From positions 1 through 14,276 of the forward strand of contig CAZAKZ010000137.1 in NCBI GenBank assembly GCA_964485695.1: a stretch of 14,276 bases of DNA, written 5' to 3'. Numbering within the stretch: the first letter of the stretch is position 1; each line of letters starts with the position of its first letter. This DNA comes from CAZAKZ01 sp964485695. GTDB lineage: Bacteria; Planctomycetota; JAFGQW01. The translations under genes and the position numbers were made by a program. Shown one piece after another: positions 6,222 to 13,639 of this stretch. The notes beneath the pieces are model-generated. The model searched no databases. It saw only the letters and a program-made list of their open reading frames with translations, and was not told the origin of the DNA.

Positions 6222-7006
6222 TCATCGACTGCAGCGTGCTCGTGGGAGCCTGGGCGTTCCGGAAGCTGCCCTACGGCGATGCGCGTTCCCTGAGGGAAGC
6301 CCTCGTCCGCGCCGGTATCCGCCATGCCGTGGCCGGATCCCTCGACGCCGTGCTCTACCGCAATCCCCAGGAGGGGAACGAGGCCCTGTATCGCGCCCTC
6401 GAGGGGATGCGCGACTTCTACACGCCGGCGGTGACCGTGGATCCCACCTACGCCGCCTGGGAAAAGGACCTGGACGCCGGCCTGAAGGAGGGCTGCCCGG
6501 CGGTTCGTGCCTATCCGCAATACCAGGGCTGGCGTCTGGTGGAGGACCGGGGCGCGGCGCTGTTCACCGCTTGCGCCGAGCAGGACCTGCCCGTGATCCT
6601 GACGGTGGAGATCGAAGATCCGCGCCAGCGCCATCCCCTGGACCGGCCGGAAGACTGGATCGGGGGCGAAGTCCGCAAGGTCGTCGAGAATGTCCCCGGG
6701 CTCCGGATCATCGTGGCCAATGCGCGGGCGGACAGGATCCGGGAGGTGTCGCTGACGCTCGGAGACGCGGACCGGAAGCGGGTCTGGTACGACACCAGCG
6801 CGGTGTGGGGGCCGTTCATGGACGATCTCAAGGCCTGCTGCAGAGAGGTGGGGGCCGCGCAGTTTCTCTTCGGTTCCCACGCCGCCCTGAAAACGCCGGA
6901 AGCGGCCGTCAAGCGGGTGGAACTGACCGACCTCTCGGAAGCGGAAAAGGCCGGGATCCGGTGGGAAAACGCCTCAAAGGCCATACCCCGGCTGGCGCTG
7001 CCTTGA
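6218..7006 (+). CDS. Amidohydrolase-like TIM-barrel protein lacking the metal ligands (probable pseudoenzyme)
   Basis: The 262-residue protein can be followed alongside its upstream neighbour along its length. Shared landmarks are the N-terminal IIDCSVL, LPVILTV, RIIVANA, VWYDTSA, FLFGSH and the final ENASKAI. Every expected ligand is changed: the HxH positions are S6 and L8, the strand-5 His is L128, the strand-6 His is N168, and the catalytic Asp of FGTD/FGSD is H221. This is consistent divergence, not decay, because the frame is intact, GGAGG sits five bases before the ATG at 6218, and the ATGA overlap couples it to the active paralogue. It may form a heteromeric partner, bind a ligand, or use different chemistry. 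The conserved Trp/Tyr-rich loop (YPQYQGW, 99-105) is a candidate ligand contact. The frame extends upstream to 6179, but that start lacks support. Confidence 0.85.
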   Translation: MIIDCSVLVGAWAFRKLPYGDARSLREALVRAGIRHAVAGSLDAVLYRNPQEGNEALYRALEGMRDFYTPAVTVDPTYAAWEKDLDAGLKEGCPAVRAYPQYQGWRLVEDRGAALFTACAEQDLPVILTVEIEDPRQRHPLDRPEDWIGGEVRKVVENVPGLRIIVANARADRIREVSLTLGDADRKRVWYDTSAVWGPFMDDLKACCREVGAAQFLFGSHAALKTPEAAVKRVELTDLSEAEKAGIRWENASKAIPRLALP

Positions 7007-7065
7007 CGGATTGAGCGGATGTTTGAAAATCGGGTATGCCGGATCCTGACCGGGAGTGAATACGT

Positions 7066-9234
7066 ATGCGAGGTTTCTTCCTGAAAATCGCCTGGCTCTT
7101 CCTGGCCATCGCCGCCCTCTCGAACTGCGTTCGTCACGAGATCCGTGAAGGTGCGGAGGACGAAGCTCTGGAGGACGCCAGGGTGACCCTGGTGAACGTC
7201 TGGGGTTCCCGCGGCGCGGAGGAGGGGCGGTTCATCATTCCCTGCGGCATCGCTTTCCTTGGCTGCGGCGATGTGGTGGTGTCGGACGTTCAGAACAGTC
7301 GAGTGCAGCGGTTCACGGCCTCAGGGAAGTTCAAAGGGATTCTGAAGCCCGAGATTCCCTACACGGGGGACAAGCCCGACGCCTTCAAGAACGGGCTGCA
7401 CAAGGCCGAAGGCGTCGCGGTGGATCAGGAAGACAATGTCTGGGTCGCCGACACCATCCGCAACCATCGCCTGGTCCGGATGGACCTCGATGGGCGCGTG
7501 AACCAGGTCATCGGCGGAGACGGCAACAGCACCCACGGCAGCGGCACGGATCTCGGCAGCTTCCTGTGGCCCCACGGCGTGGCGGTCTCCCCCGGCGGGG
7601 ATCTCCTGGTCGCCGCGGACTCCGGGAACCACCGCCTGCAGATCTTCCGCACGGGAACCCGCCCCACCCAGGGATTCGCTCCCGGGAAATCGGGCCGTTT
7701 CTACCTGACGCACGTGGTGAAGGATCTGGGTGGTGACGCCGGCCGACTCACCTCTCCGGCCGGGGTGAAGGTGGACGGGGAAGATCGGATCTGGGTGGCC
7801 GACTACGGCAACGACCGGGTGGTGGTCCTGGACGAGGACGGCGCGTATCTCCGGGAGTTTGGCGGGCCGGGCAGACTCTACCACCCGTACGGCCTTGCCC
7901 TCGGCCCCGGCGGCCGCATTGCGGTGAGCGATTTCGGCAACAACCGCATCCGGGTTTATGACCGGGAGGGGAGGGCGCTGTTTCACTTCGGCCGGGAGGG
8001 CACGGAACCGGGGCGGTTCCGGGGCCCTACCGGCCTGGCTTTCGACACCTCAGGAAGGCTCCATGTGGCGGACGCCTTCAACCATCGCATCCAGGTCTTC
8101 AGCTTCGACGCCGGTGCAGCGGGGCGGTCGATGCCGGTCAATGAAGGGGGGGCGTGGGTGCGGGGGCCGGACCGGCCGGGCCCGGCCCTCGGCCCGGACC
8201 CGACTCCCCGCGATCTGGCGCGGTGGGCGGCCGTCGCCGCTGAAAACGATTCGAACATCCACCACGTCTCCGGGGATGGAAAGTCCGGCTACTGGGGCCG
8301 GGGGTACTACGACTGGCCCCCGCCCTTCTGTACCATGAGCATGCATCCCCTCTACCGGCAATCCGTCTGGCGGATCCGATTCTACCTGACGCTCCACGAC
8401 CTTACCGGAAAGGAGGCCTTCCTGGATCTCGCCCGCGGAGCCCTGGAATACCTCGCGAGCGAGCAGCCGGACGACGGCGCCTTCCGGTGGTGGGTGAAAG
8501 AGACTCCATCTCCCGAGGGTTCCATGTACGTGAGCGGCCTCGTGGGGGAGGCCATGGCCGCCGGATACACGAAGTTCGGCGACCGGCGCTACCTCGAGGT
8601 CCTCAGGAGAATCTGTGACTGGGCCCTCACCCTGGAGACCCACGTCAACACCAACTACAACGCCTTCATCACGCACCCCCTGGCCATCTACTACCGGTTG
8701 ACGAAGGCGGACAGATACCTCCGCAAGGCCCTCCGCCTCAACCTGGAATCGATCCCCGGGAATCTGGATCCGGATGGAGCCATGAAGGACGGCCACAACC
8801 GAAAGACGGTCTACCACTACCTCGTCCTGCGGGGATTGCTGCGCCTCCTGGAGGTCCTGCCGGACTCGCACCGGGACCGGCCCCGCATCAATGCCCTGGC
8901 CAGGAAGATGATGGACAACCTGGTTGCACGGCAGCATGAAAACGGCGCCTTCGTGGCCTCCCCCCGCGGTGCCGAACCGAGTGAAAGACCGTACATCGCG
9001 GTCCCGGTGCTGGCGCTCTGCTTCGCCGACGCCGTGCTGGGATGGCGCGTGGACCGGCGGCGGATCTCGGCGGCCATGGATTTCCTTTCCGGCAAGGCGG
9101 CGCAGGGGGATGACCGGGCCGTGGTTCCCGAATACCTCCGCTACCGGTACGACACCGCCGCAGATCGAGAGGCCTTTGCACGGGAGTTCGCCCGCTATCT
9201 GGACGAAAGCCCGGTTGTTACAAGTAGGGACTGA
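7066..9234 (+). CDS. Lipoprotein-like fusion of a six-blade NHL propeller and an (alpha/alpha)-toroid domain
   Basis: The protein has 722 residues. Its hydrophobic N-terminus ends in LSNC, a permissive lipobox with C21 as the likely lipidated residue. Six NHL-type blades follow, with core motifs near residues 74-82 (SDVQNSRVQ), 128-136, 184-192 (ADSGNHRLQ), 245-253, 288-296 (SDFGNNRIR) and 335-343 (ADAFNHRIQ). After a Pro/Gly-rich linker (about 350-382), residues 385-715 are a run of paired helices with aromatic and acidic loops, such as GYWGRGYYDWPPP (408-420), DDGAFRWWV (469-477) and HVNTNYNAF (526-534). This resembles six-hairpin glycosidase-like toroids, but I cannot assign a family. GGGAG lies nine bases before the ATG. 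It follows the amidohydrolases by 59 bases and precedes the glycosyltransferase by 17. A surface protein that binds, and perhaps processes, a glycan or peptide is inferred. Confidence 0.85.
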   Translation: MRGFFLKIAWLFLAIAALSNCVRHEIREGAEDEALEDARVTLVNVWGSRGAEEGRFIIPCGIAFLGCGDVVVSDVQNSRVQRFTASGKFKGILKPEIPYTGDKPDAFKNGLHKAEGVAVDQEDNVWVADTIRNHRLVRMDLDGRVNQVIGGDGNSTHGSGTDLGSFLWPHGVAVSPGGDLLVAADSGNHRLQIFRTGTRPTQGFAPGKSGRFYLTHVVKDLGGDAGRLTSPAGVKVDGEDRIWVADYGNDRVVVLDEDGAYLREFGGPGRLYHPYGLALGPGGRIAVSDFGNNRIRVYDREGRALFHFGREGTEPGRFRGPTGLAFDTSGRLHVADAFNHRIQVFSFDAGAAGRSMPVNEGGAWVRGPDRPGPALGPDPTPRDLARWAAVAAENDSNIHHVSGDGKSGYWGRGYYDWPPPFCTMSMHPLYRQSVWRIRFYLTLHDLTGKEAFLDLARGALEYLASEQPDDGAFRWWVKETPSPEGSMYVSGLVGEAMAAGYTKFGDRRYLEVLRRICDWALTLETHVNTNYNAFITHPLAIYYRLTKADRYLRKALRLNLESIPGNLDPDGAMKDGHNRKTVYHYLVLRGLLRLLEVLPDSHRDRPRINALARKMMDNLVARQHENGAFVASPRGAEPSERPYIAVPVLALCFADAVLGWRVDRRRISAAMDFLSGKAAQGDDRAVVPEYLRYRYDTAADREAFAREFARYLDESPVVTSRD

Positions 9235-9251
9235 ATCGTATCCTGGACGCC

Positions 9252-10571
9252 ATGAGAACCTCTTCCGTTAAGTGGTGGTATTCCGTTCCCTGCCTCCTGG
9301 TCTTCTTTGCGTGCACGGCATGGATGGGGTCTCATGGGCCCATCGGCAAGGGGGGATATCCCTTCATCGCCATCTTCGTCCTCGCCAACCTCAGCCTGGC
9401 GGGGCTCTGGGCCTTCTGGCCGCTCCGGGGCCGGAGCGCGGGAGCGATCTTCGTCCTGGCCGTGGCGGCAAGGGCGCTCATGTTTCCCTTTCCCCTCGGA
9501 GATGACGTGAATCGCTATCTCTGGGAGGGAAAGATACAGAACGCGGGATTCAACCCCTTTCGCCTGGCGCCCGACTCGCCCGAGGTGTCCCATCTGCGCG
9601 ACGAGAACTGGCAAGGCATCAACCAGAAGCACCTTGCCGCCCTGCATCCCCCGGCGGCGCAGCTCACCTTCAGGCTCTGCCACGGGATCTGGCCGGACAA
9701 ACGATGCCTTCGCCTGGTCTTCACTTTCTTCGACCTCTCCATTCTCCTGGTCCTATTCGGACTGGCGAGGACGTGCGGTCTGGCTCGGCGGCACCTCCTC
9801 TTCTACGCCCTGAGTCCGCTGGTCCTGGTCTACATCGCGGGGGAGGGGCACCTGGAGCCGACCTCGGTCTTTTTCCTGATGGCCGCCCTGTGGGCAGCGA
9901 AGCTGAAGCGTTCTGGGACCGCCCTGTTTCTCCTCGGCCTCGGCGTCATGTTCAAGCTGGTTCCCCTGGTCTTTCTTCCCCTCTTCCTCGTACGGGGCAA
10001 CCTCAAGAAGGCGCCCCTCTTCTTTGTTCCTTTCCTTCTGGCCGTCCCCTTTGTCCTGGACGGAACGAACATGGTGGAAGTGCCGGTGGTCGTCGCGAAG
10101 ACGTTCTTCTACAACGGCTTCCTCTTTTCCATCCTGTCGCTCTTCCTGCCCTACCCGGCCGCCTCCTTGGGGTGCTGGATCCTGTTCTGCCTCCTGGCCG
10201 GCGGGATCCTCTACTCGGTTCCAAACCTGTTTAAGGGCTGCTATCTGACCGCGGGCGCCTTTCTGCTGTGTATGCCGGCGGCGCACCAGTGGTATTTCAT
10301 CCTCATGGTTCCCTTCCTGCCCTTTGTCCGGTCCGTGGCGTGGCTGGTGCTGACGGCCACCATTTCCGCGACCTTCGTGACGCGCATCGAGGTTTTCGCC
10401 TCCGGGAGGTGGGTCGATTTTCCGCTGGCGCGGTGCATCGAATACGGCCCCCTGGCTCTGGTCGGGATCTGGGCCTGGCTTCAGGGAAGTAAGCTCTTTT
10501 CTCGTGGCTCCTTAGGCAATCGAGACCGTCTCGATGGGCGTCCCAGGGAAGAGGATCTTCCGGGGGATTAA
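9252..10571 (+). CDS. GT-C type membrane glycosyltransferase (GT87/mannosyltransferase-like)
   Basis: This 439-residue protein is mostly hydrophobic, with about 9-11 membrane segments. After the first two helices a loop carries GDDVNRYLWEGKIQNAGFNP (83-102). The acidic pair D84/D85 and the RYLWEG-x-NPF pattern are hallmarks of GT-C enzymes that take sugars from polyprenyl-phosphate donors. Further landmarks are LSPLVLVYIAGEGH (near 190-203) and FKLVPLVFLPLF (near 233-244), which match the GT87 style. The enzyme would transfer a sugar on the outer face of the cytoplasmic membrane. It starts 17 bases after the lipoprotein gene, with only a weak GGA ribosome binding site, and closes the apparent operon. 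The charged tail after residue 415 is cytoplasmic or periplasmic and looks disordered. Donor and acceptor are not predictable. Confidence 0.88.
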   Translation: MRTSSVKWWYSVPCLLVFFACTAWMGSHGPIGKGGYPFIAIFVLANLSLAGLWAFWPLRGRSAGAIFVLAVAARALMFPFPLGDDVNRYLWEGKIQNAGFNPFRLAPDSPEVSHLRDENWQGINQKHLAALHPPAAQLTFRLCHGIWPDKRCLRLVFTFFDLSILLVLFGLARTCGLARRHLLFYALSPLVLVYIAGEGHLEPTSVFFLMAALWAAKLKRSGTALFLLGLGVMFKLVPLVFLPLFLVRGNLKKAPLFFVPFLLAVPFVLDGTNMVEVPVVVAKTFFYNGFLFSILSLFLPYPAASLGCWILFCLLAGGILYSVPNLFKGCYLTAGAFLLCMPAAHQWYFILMVPFLPFVRSVAWLVLTATISATFVTRIEVFASGRWVDFPLARCIEYGPLALVGIWAWLQGSKLFSRGSLGNRDRLDGRPREEDLPGD

Positions 10572-10712
10572 ATATTTATTTATCTGAAAGAATAGCTATT
10601 TAGCATCACGGGTCGGTTATACTGCCCCCATCGAGCCTCTGGGGAGAGTCAAGGATCTCTGGAATCCAAATCTATCCAATCATATCATCCGTCATTTGAG
10701 GGAAGGATTGTC
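10572..10712 (+). promoter_or_regulatory. AT-rich gap with a possible promoter for the DUF1800/DUF1501 genes
   Basis: The 141-base gap is much more AT-rich than the flanking genes in its first 40 bases. It contains a perfect AATAGCTATT palindrome (10591-10600) and a TATACT -10-like box (10618-10623). No good -35 box lies 16-18 bases upstream, so any promoter may need an activator bound near the palindrome. A strong GGAAGGA lies five bases before the DUF1800 start at 10713. I see no convincing intrinsic terminator for the preceding operon. Confidence 0.3.
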
Positions 10713-12266
10713 ATGCAAGAATCCACCTCCATACCACCTGAATCCATACCGCAGCAGAGGTGTCATCCACCCTGGCCCCTCTCTCGGCGTACCTTCCTGA
10801 AAGCGGGGCTGGGAGGTGCCGCCTTCCTCGGCCTTACGAGCGCCGGCAGAGCCCACGCAGGAGTCAATCCGGCCTTCGGGGGCGGGGATCCGATCCTGAC
10901 GCTTGTGAACCGCGTGACCCAGGGATTCACCCTGAGCGAGTATCAGCTGGCCAAGAAGATGGGGTACAAGAGCTACCTGGAATACCAGCTGGCCTATGAG
11001 AAAATCGACGATTCCGAGGTGGAAACGCGCCTCGCGAAGCACCACCTTCTGAAGATGACCACGAAGCAGGTCTACGACTGGTACCGAGATCCCCAGAACA
11101 TGAGCAACAGGAACATGCTCTTCACCCAGCTCGACGAGGGGACTTTCGTCCGGCGGGTGCACTCAAAGCGCCAGCTCTTCGAGCGCATGGTGGAGTTCTG
11201 GAGCGATCACTTCAACATCGACATCCTGGACGGTACGTGCCGGTATATCTATCCTGCCTGGAATCGGGATGTGATCCGCAAGAACGCCCTGGGGAGCTTC
11301 CACCAGCTTCTCTGGGACACCGCCCACCACGGCTGTATGTCCGAATACCTCGACAACGACACCAACCGCGTCGGCAAGCCGCAAGAAAACTACGCCCGGG
11401 AGATCATGGAGCTCCACACCCTGGGCGTGGACAACGGCTACACCCAGAACGACGTCATCGAGGTGGCGCGGTGCTTCACCGGCTGGACATACTGGGGTTC
11501 GGGCAACAGCCAGTACGGCGAATTCCGGTACATCAACAGCTATCACGACCAGGGCGCCAAGGTCGTTCTCAAAAACACAATACCGGCAAACGGGGGTATC
11601 CGGGACGGAGAGAGCGTGCTGAACATCCTGCTGGGACACCCCAACACGGCAGGCTACCTCGCCAAGAAGCTGGCGTATTACTTCCTCGGATACAATCCTC
11701 CCCAGTCGGTGATTGACAGTGTGGCCAGCACCTACATGAGCACGAAGGGGGATATCCGGGCGATGCTCCGGACCCTGCTCCAGGAACGCAACGTGGTCAC
11801 CCACGTGACGCCGAAGCTGAAGCGGCCCGCCCATTTTGGTGCCTCCCTCATCCGGGCCATGGACGGCGAGATCATCGCCCTGGGCAGCCGGTCCAACACC
11901 CTCGGTGCCTCCTTGGCGCTCCTGGGCCACCAGCCCCACCGGTGGCCGACGCCGGACGGCCACCCCGACTCGGTGGAGGCGTGGGGCCAGGCCCTGCTGC
12001 CGAGATGGTCGTACGCCTCCGACCTGAACGACAGGCAGCTGCGGTGGGCCGACACCGATCCCATCCACGCCCTCGGCCAGGTGCTGGGCGGCCTTCAACC
12101 CGGGCGTCAGGCCTGGGCCGTCAATCAGGTCCTCACGGGCGGCCAGCTTTCCGAGGAGGAGATGCTCAAGCTGCAGATGTTCATCGACCACACCGGCGCG
12201 ACCACGCAGACGTTCCGTGATGCATTTACCGTGGCCGCTTCCATGCCTGGATTTCAGTGGTATTGA
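10713..12266 (+). CDS. DUF1800 family protein with twin-arginine signal
   Basis: This 517-residue protein has a Tat motif, LSRRTFLK (R25, R26), and a hydrophobic stretch ending near AHA (residue 49), so it is probably exported folded. The DUF1800 core is clear: FWSDHFN (162-168), RDVIR (185-189), ENYAREIMELHTLG (225-238), GYTQNDVIEVARCFTGW (242-258), and later HPNTAGYLAKKLAYYFLGY. The family's biochemical function is not established as far as I know. It is commonly encoded beside a DUF1501 partner, as here, and the two are thought to act together. The 22-residue extension before the Tat motif is Pro-rich and slightly long, but the GGAAGGA site supports this start. The DUF1501 gene follows after 70 bases. 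Family assignment is firm, and the role is unknown. Confidence 0.95.
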   Translation: MQESTSIPPESIPQQRCHPPWPLSRRTFLKAGLGGAAFLGLTSAGRAHAGVNPAFGGGDPILTLVNRVTQGFTLSEYQLAKKMGYKSYLEYQLAYEKIDDSEVETRLAKHHLLKMTTKQVYDWYRDPQNMSNRNMLFTQLDEGTFVRRVHSKRQLFERMVEFWSDHFNIDILDGTCRYIYPAWNRDVIRKNALGSFHQLLWDTAHHGCMSEYLDNDTNRVGKPQENYAREIMELHTLGVDNGYTQNDVIEVARCFTGWTYWGSGNSQYGEFRYINSYHDQGAKVVLKNTIPANGGIRDGESVLNILLGHPNTAGYLAKKLAYYFLGYNPPQSVIDSVASTYMSTKGDIRAMLRTLLQERNVVTHVTPKLKRPAHFGASLIRAMDGEIIALGSRSNTLGASLALLGHQPHRWPTPDGHPDSVEAWGQALLPRWSYASDLNDRQLRWADTDPIHALGQVLGGLQPGRQAWAVNQVLTGGQLSEEEMLKLQMFIDHTGATTQTFRDAFTVAASMPGFQWY

Positions 12267-12336
12267 AAACACGTGCCGATGCGGCCGGACCGGGTCGATC
12301 GGCGATGGAAATGGGCCTGTTGGAGGGCCGAATACA

Positions 12337-13623
12337 ATGAAAAATGAAGACAGTCATGCCGATGGGACCTGTTCGGAATATCGCGAACTGTCCCGACGTG
12401 GGTTTCTCGCGAGGAGCGGAACCGTCGCCGCCGCGGCCGTGGCCGCCGTGACAGCTCCGTCCTGGGTGCCGCGTGTTTCCCTGGCCGCGGACGTGGATGC
12501 CTCGCGGGATATCCTGGTAAACGTATTTCTCAGAGGCGGCAATGACAGCCTGAACATGGTGGTGCCGAGCGGCGACAGCGACTACTTGAAGGCGCGCCCC
12601 ACCCTGGGCGTGAAGGGCGCCGACCTGAAACCGCTGGACACCTTCTTCGGACTGTGCAAACCGCTCTGGCCCCTGATGCCGGCCTACACGGCCGGGCACC
12701 TCCTCATGGTGCACGCCACCGGATCAACCGATCCTACCCGCTCTCACTTCGAGGCTGTCAAGCGCATGGAGTACGGGAATCCGAATCAACCCGGCTCTAA
12801 CATCTTCACGGGCTGGATCGCCCGGCACCTCCAGACCATCAAGGGCCTGGGCGGTCCGATCCGGGCGGTTGCGATCTCGGGTACGCTGCCGAAAGCCCTG
12901 GCGGGCGGACCGAGCACCCTGCCCATCAAGGATCTCACCCAGTTCGATCTCCCGGGACGGGCCTCTACGCGCTTCGATCGGCGGCAGCTGATCTCCGAGA
13001 GCTACGAGGGATATTCCGAGCCCCTGGGCAGCTCGGCCCTGAATACCTTCGCCACCATCGATCTGTTGAGAAAGCTCAACATCGGCGGGTACAAGCCGTC
13101 CAACAACGCCGTCTACCCCGGGACCGCTTTCGGCCGGGGATTGAAGAGCGCGGCTGCTCTCATCAAGGCGGACGCTGGAGTGGAGGCCATCGAGGTGGAC
13201 CGGGGTGGCTGGGACACCCACAGCAACCAGGGCACCCTCGACGGTCGAATGCTGGCACTCCTGCAGGATCTGGCCGGAGCCGTGTCAGCCTTTTATCTGG
13301 ACCTGTCCACCAGCCACATCGACAAGTTCACCATGATCATCCAGTCCGAGTTCGGCCGCCGCGTGGAGGAGAACGGCAGCGCCGGTACGGACCACGGCCA
13401 TGGGAGCTGCATGATGTTCATGGGCGGTCACATCAAGGGCGGCAGGGTCCTGACCAAATGGCCGGGGCTTTCCGTCCAGAACCGGTACAAGGGCCTGGAC
13501 CTGGATGTGACCATCGATTTCCGGGACCTCTACGCCGAGATCGTGAAAACCCGTCTCGGCAACTCCCAGCTGGATGTGGTCTTCCCCAAGTACACCCCGG
13601 TCTTCCAGGGGATCACGGTTTGA
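12337..13623 (+). CDS. DUF1501 family protein with twin-arginine signal
   Basis: The preferred ATG at 12337 gives 428 residues, with a Tat motif ELSRRGFL (R20, R21) and an Ala-rich hydrophobic region to about residue 51. The open frame reaches back to 12217 inside the DUF1800 gene, but GGAGG (12322-12326) and the Tat position favour 12337. Typical DUF1501 landmarks are FLRGGNDSLN (64-73), RSHFEAV (135-141), GGWDTHSNQG (290-299), SEFGRRVEENGSAGTDHGHG (337-356) and GGHIKGG (363-369). The spread of Asp and His residues (D70, D293, H295, D352, H353, H355) fits the alkaline phosphatase/sulfatase-type metal site proposed for the family. No substrate is known. It lies between its usual DUF1800 partner and a secreted propeller gene 16 bases downstream, suggesting a three-gene export unit. 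Confidence 0.95.
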   Translation: MKNEDSHADGTCSEYRELSRRGFLARSGTVAAAAVAAVTAPSWVPRVSLAADVDASRDILVNVFLRGGNDSLNMVVPSGDSDYLKARPTLGVKGADLKPLDTFFGLCKPLWPLMPAYTAGHLLMVHATGSTDPTRSHFEAVKRMEYGNPNQPGSNIFTGWIARHLQTIKGLGGPIRAVAISGTLPKALAGGPSTLPIKDLTQFDLPGRASTRFDRRQLISESYEGYSEPLGSSALNTFATIDLLRKLNIGGYKPSNNAVYPGTAFGRGLKSAAALIKADAGVEAIEVDRGGWDTHSNQGTLDGRMLALLQDLAGAVSAFYLDLSTSHIDKFTMIIQSEFGRRVEENGSAGTDHGHGSCMMFMGGHIKGGRVLTKWPGLSVQNRYKGLDLDVTIDFRDLYAEIVKTRLGNSQLDVVFPKYTPVFQGITV

Positions 13624-13639
13624 CAAGGAGAAAAACGGC

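Noticed and set aside
6014..6880. Minus-strand open frame of 288 codons across the amidohydrolase pair
   Set aside because: It spans two well-supported plus-strand genes and their overlap, so it is a GC-bias shadow.
11163..12272. Minus-strand open frame of 369 codons
   Set aside because: It is antisense to the DUF1800 gene, with no signal peptide, motif or ribosome binding site.
12314..12329. Hairpin (GGCC arms) covering the DUF1501 ribosome binding site, as a possible translational switch
   Set aside because: The stem is only four to five pairs with an eight-base loop, which is common by chance at this GC content.
12217..12336. Forty-codon upstream extension of the DUF1501 protein
   Set aside because: It overlaps the DUF1800 coding end and would push the twin-arginine motif about 60 residues from the N-terminus. 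GGAGG before 12337 supports the shorter form.
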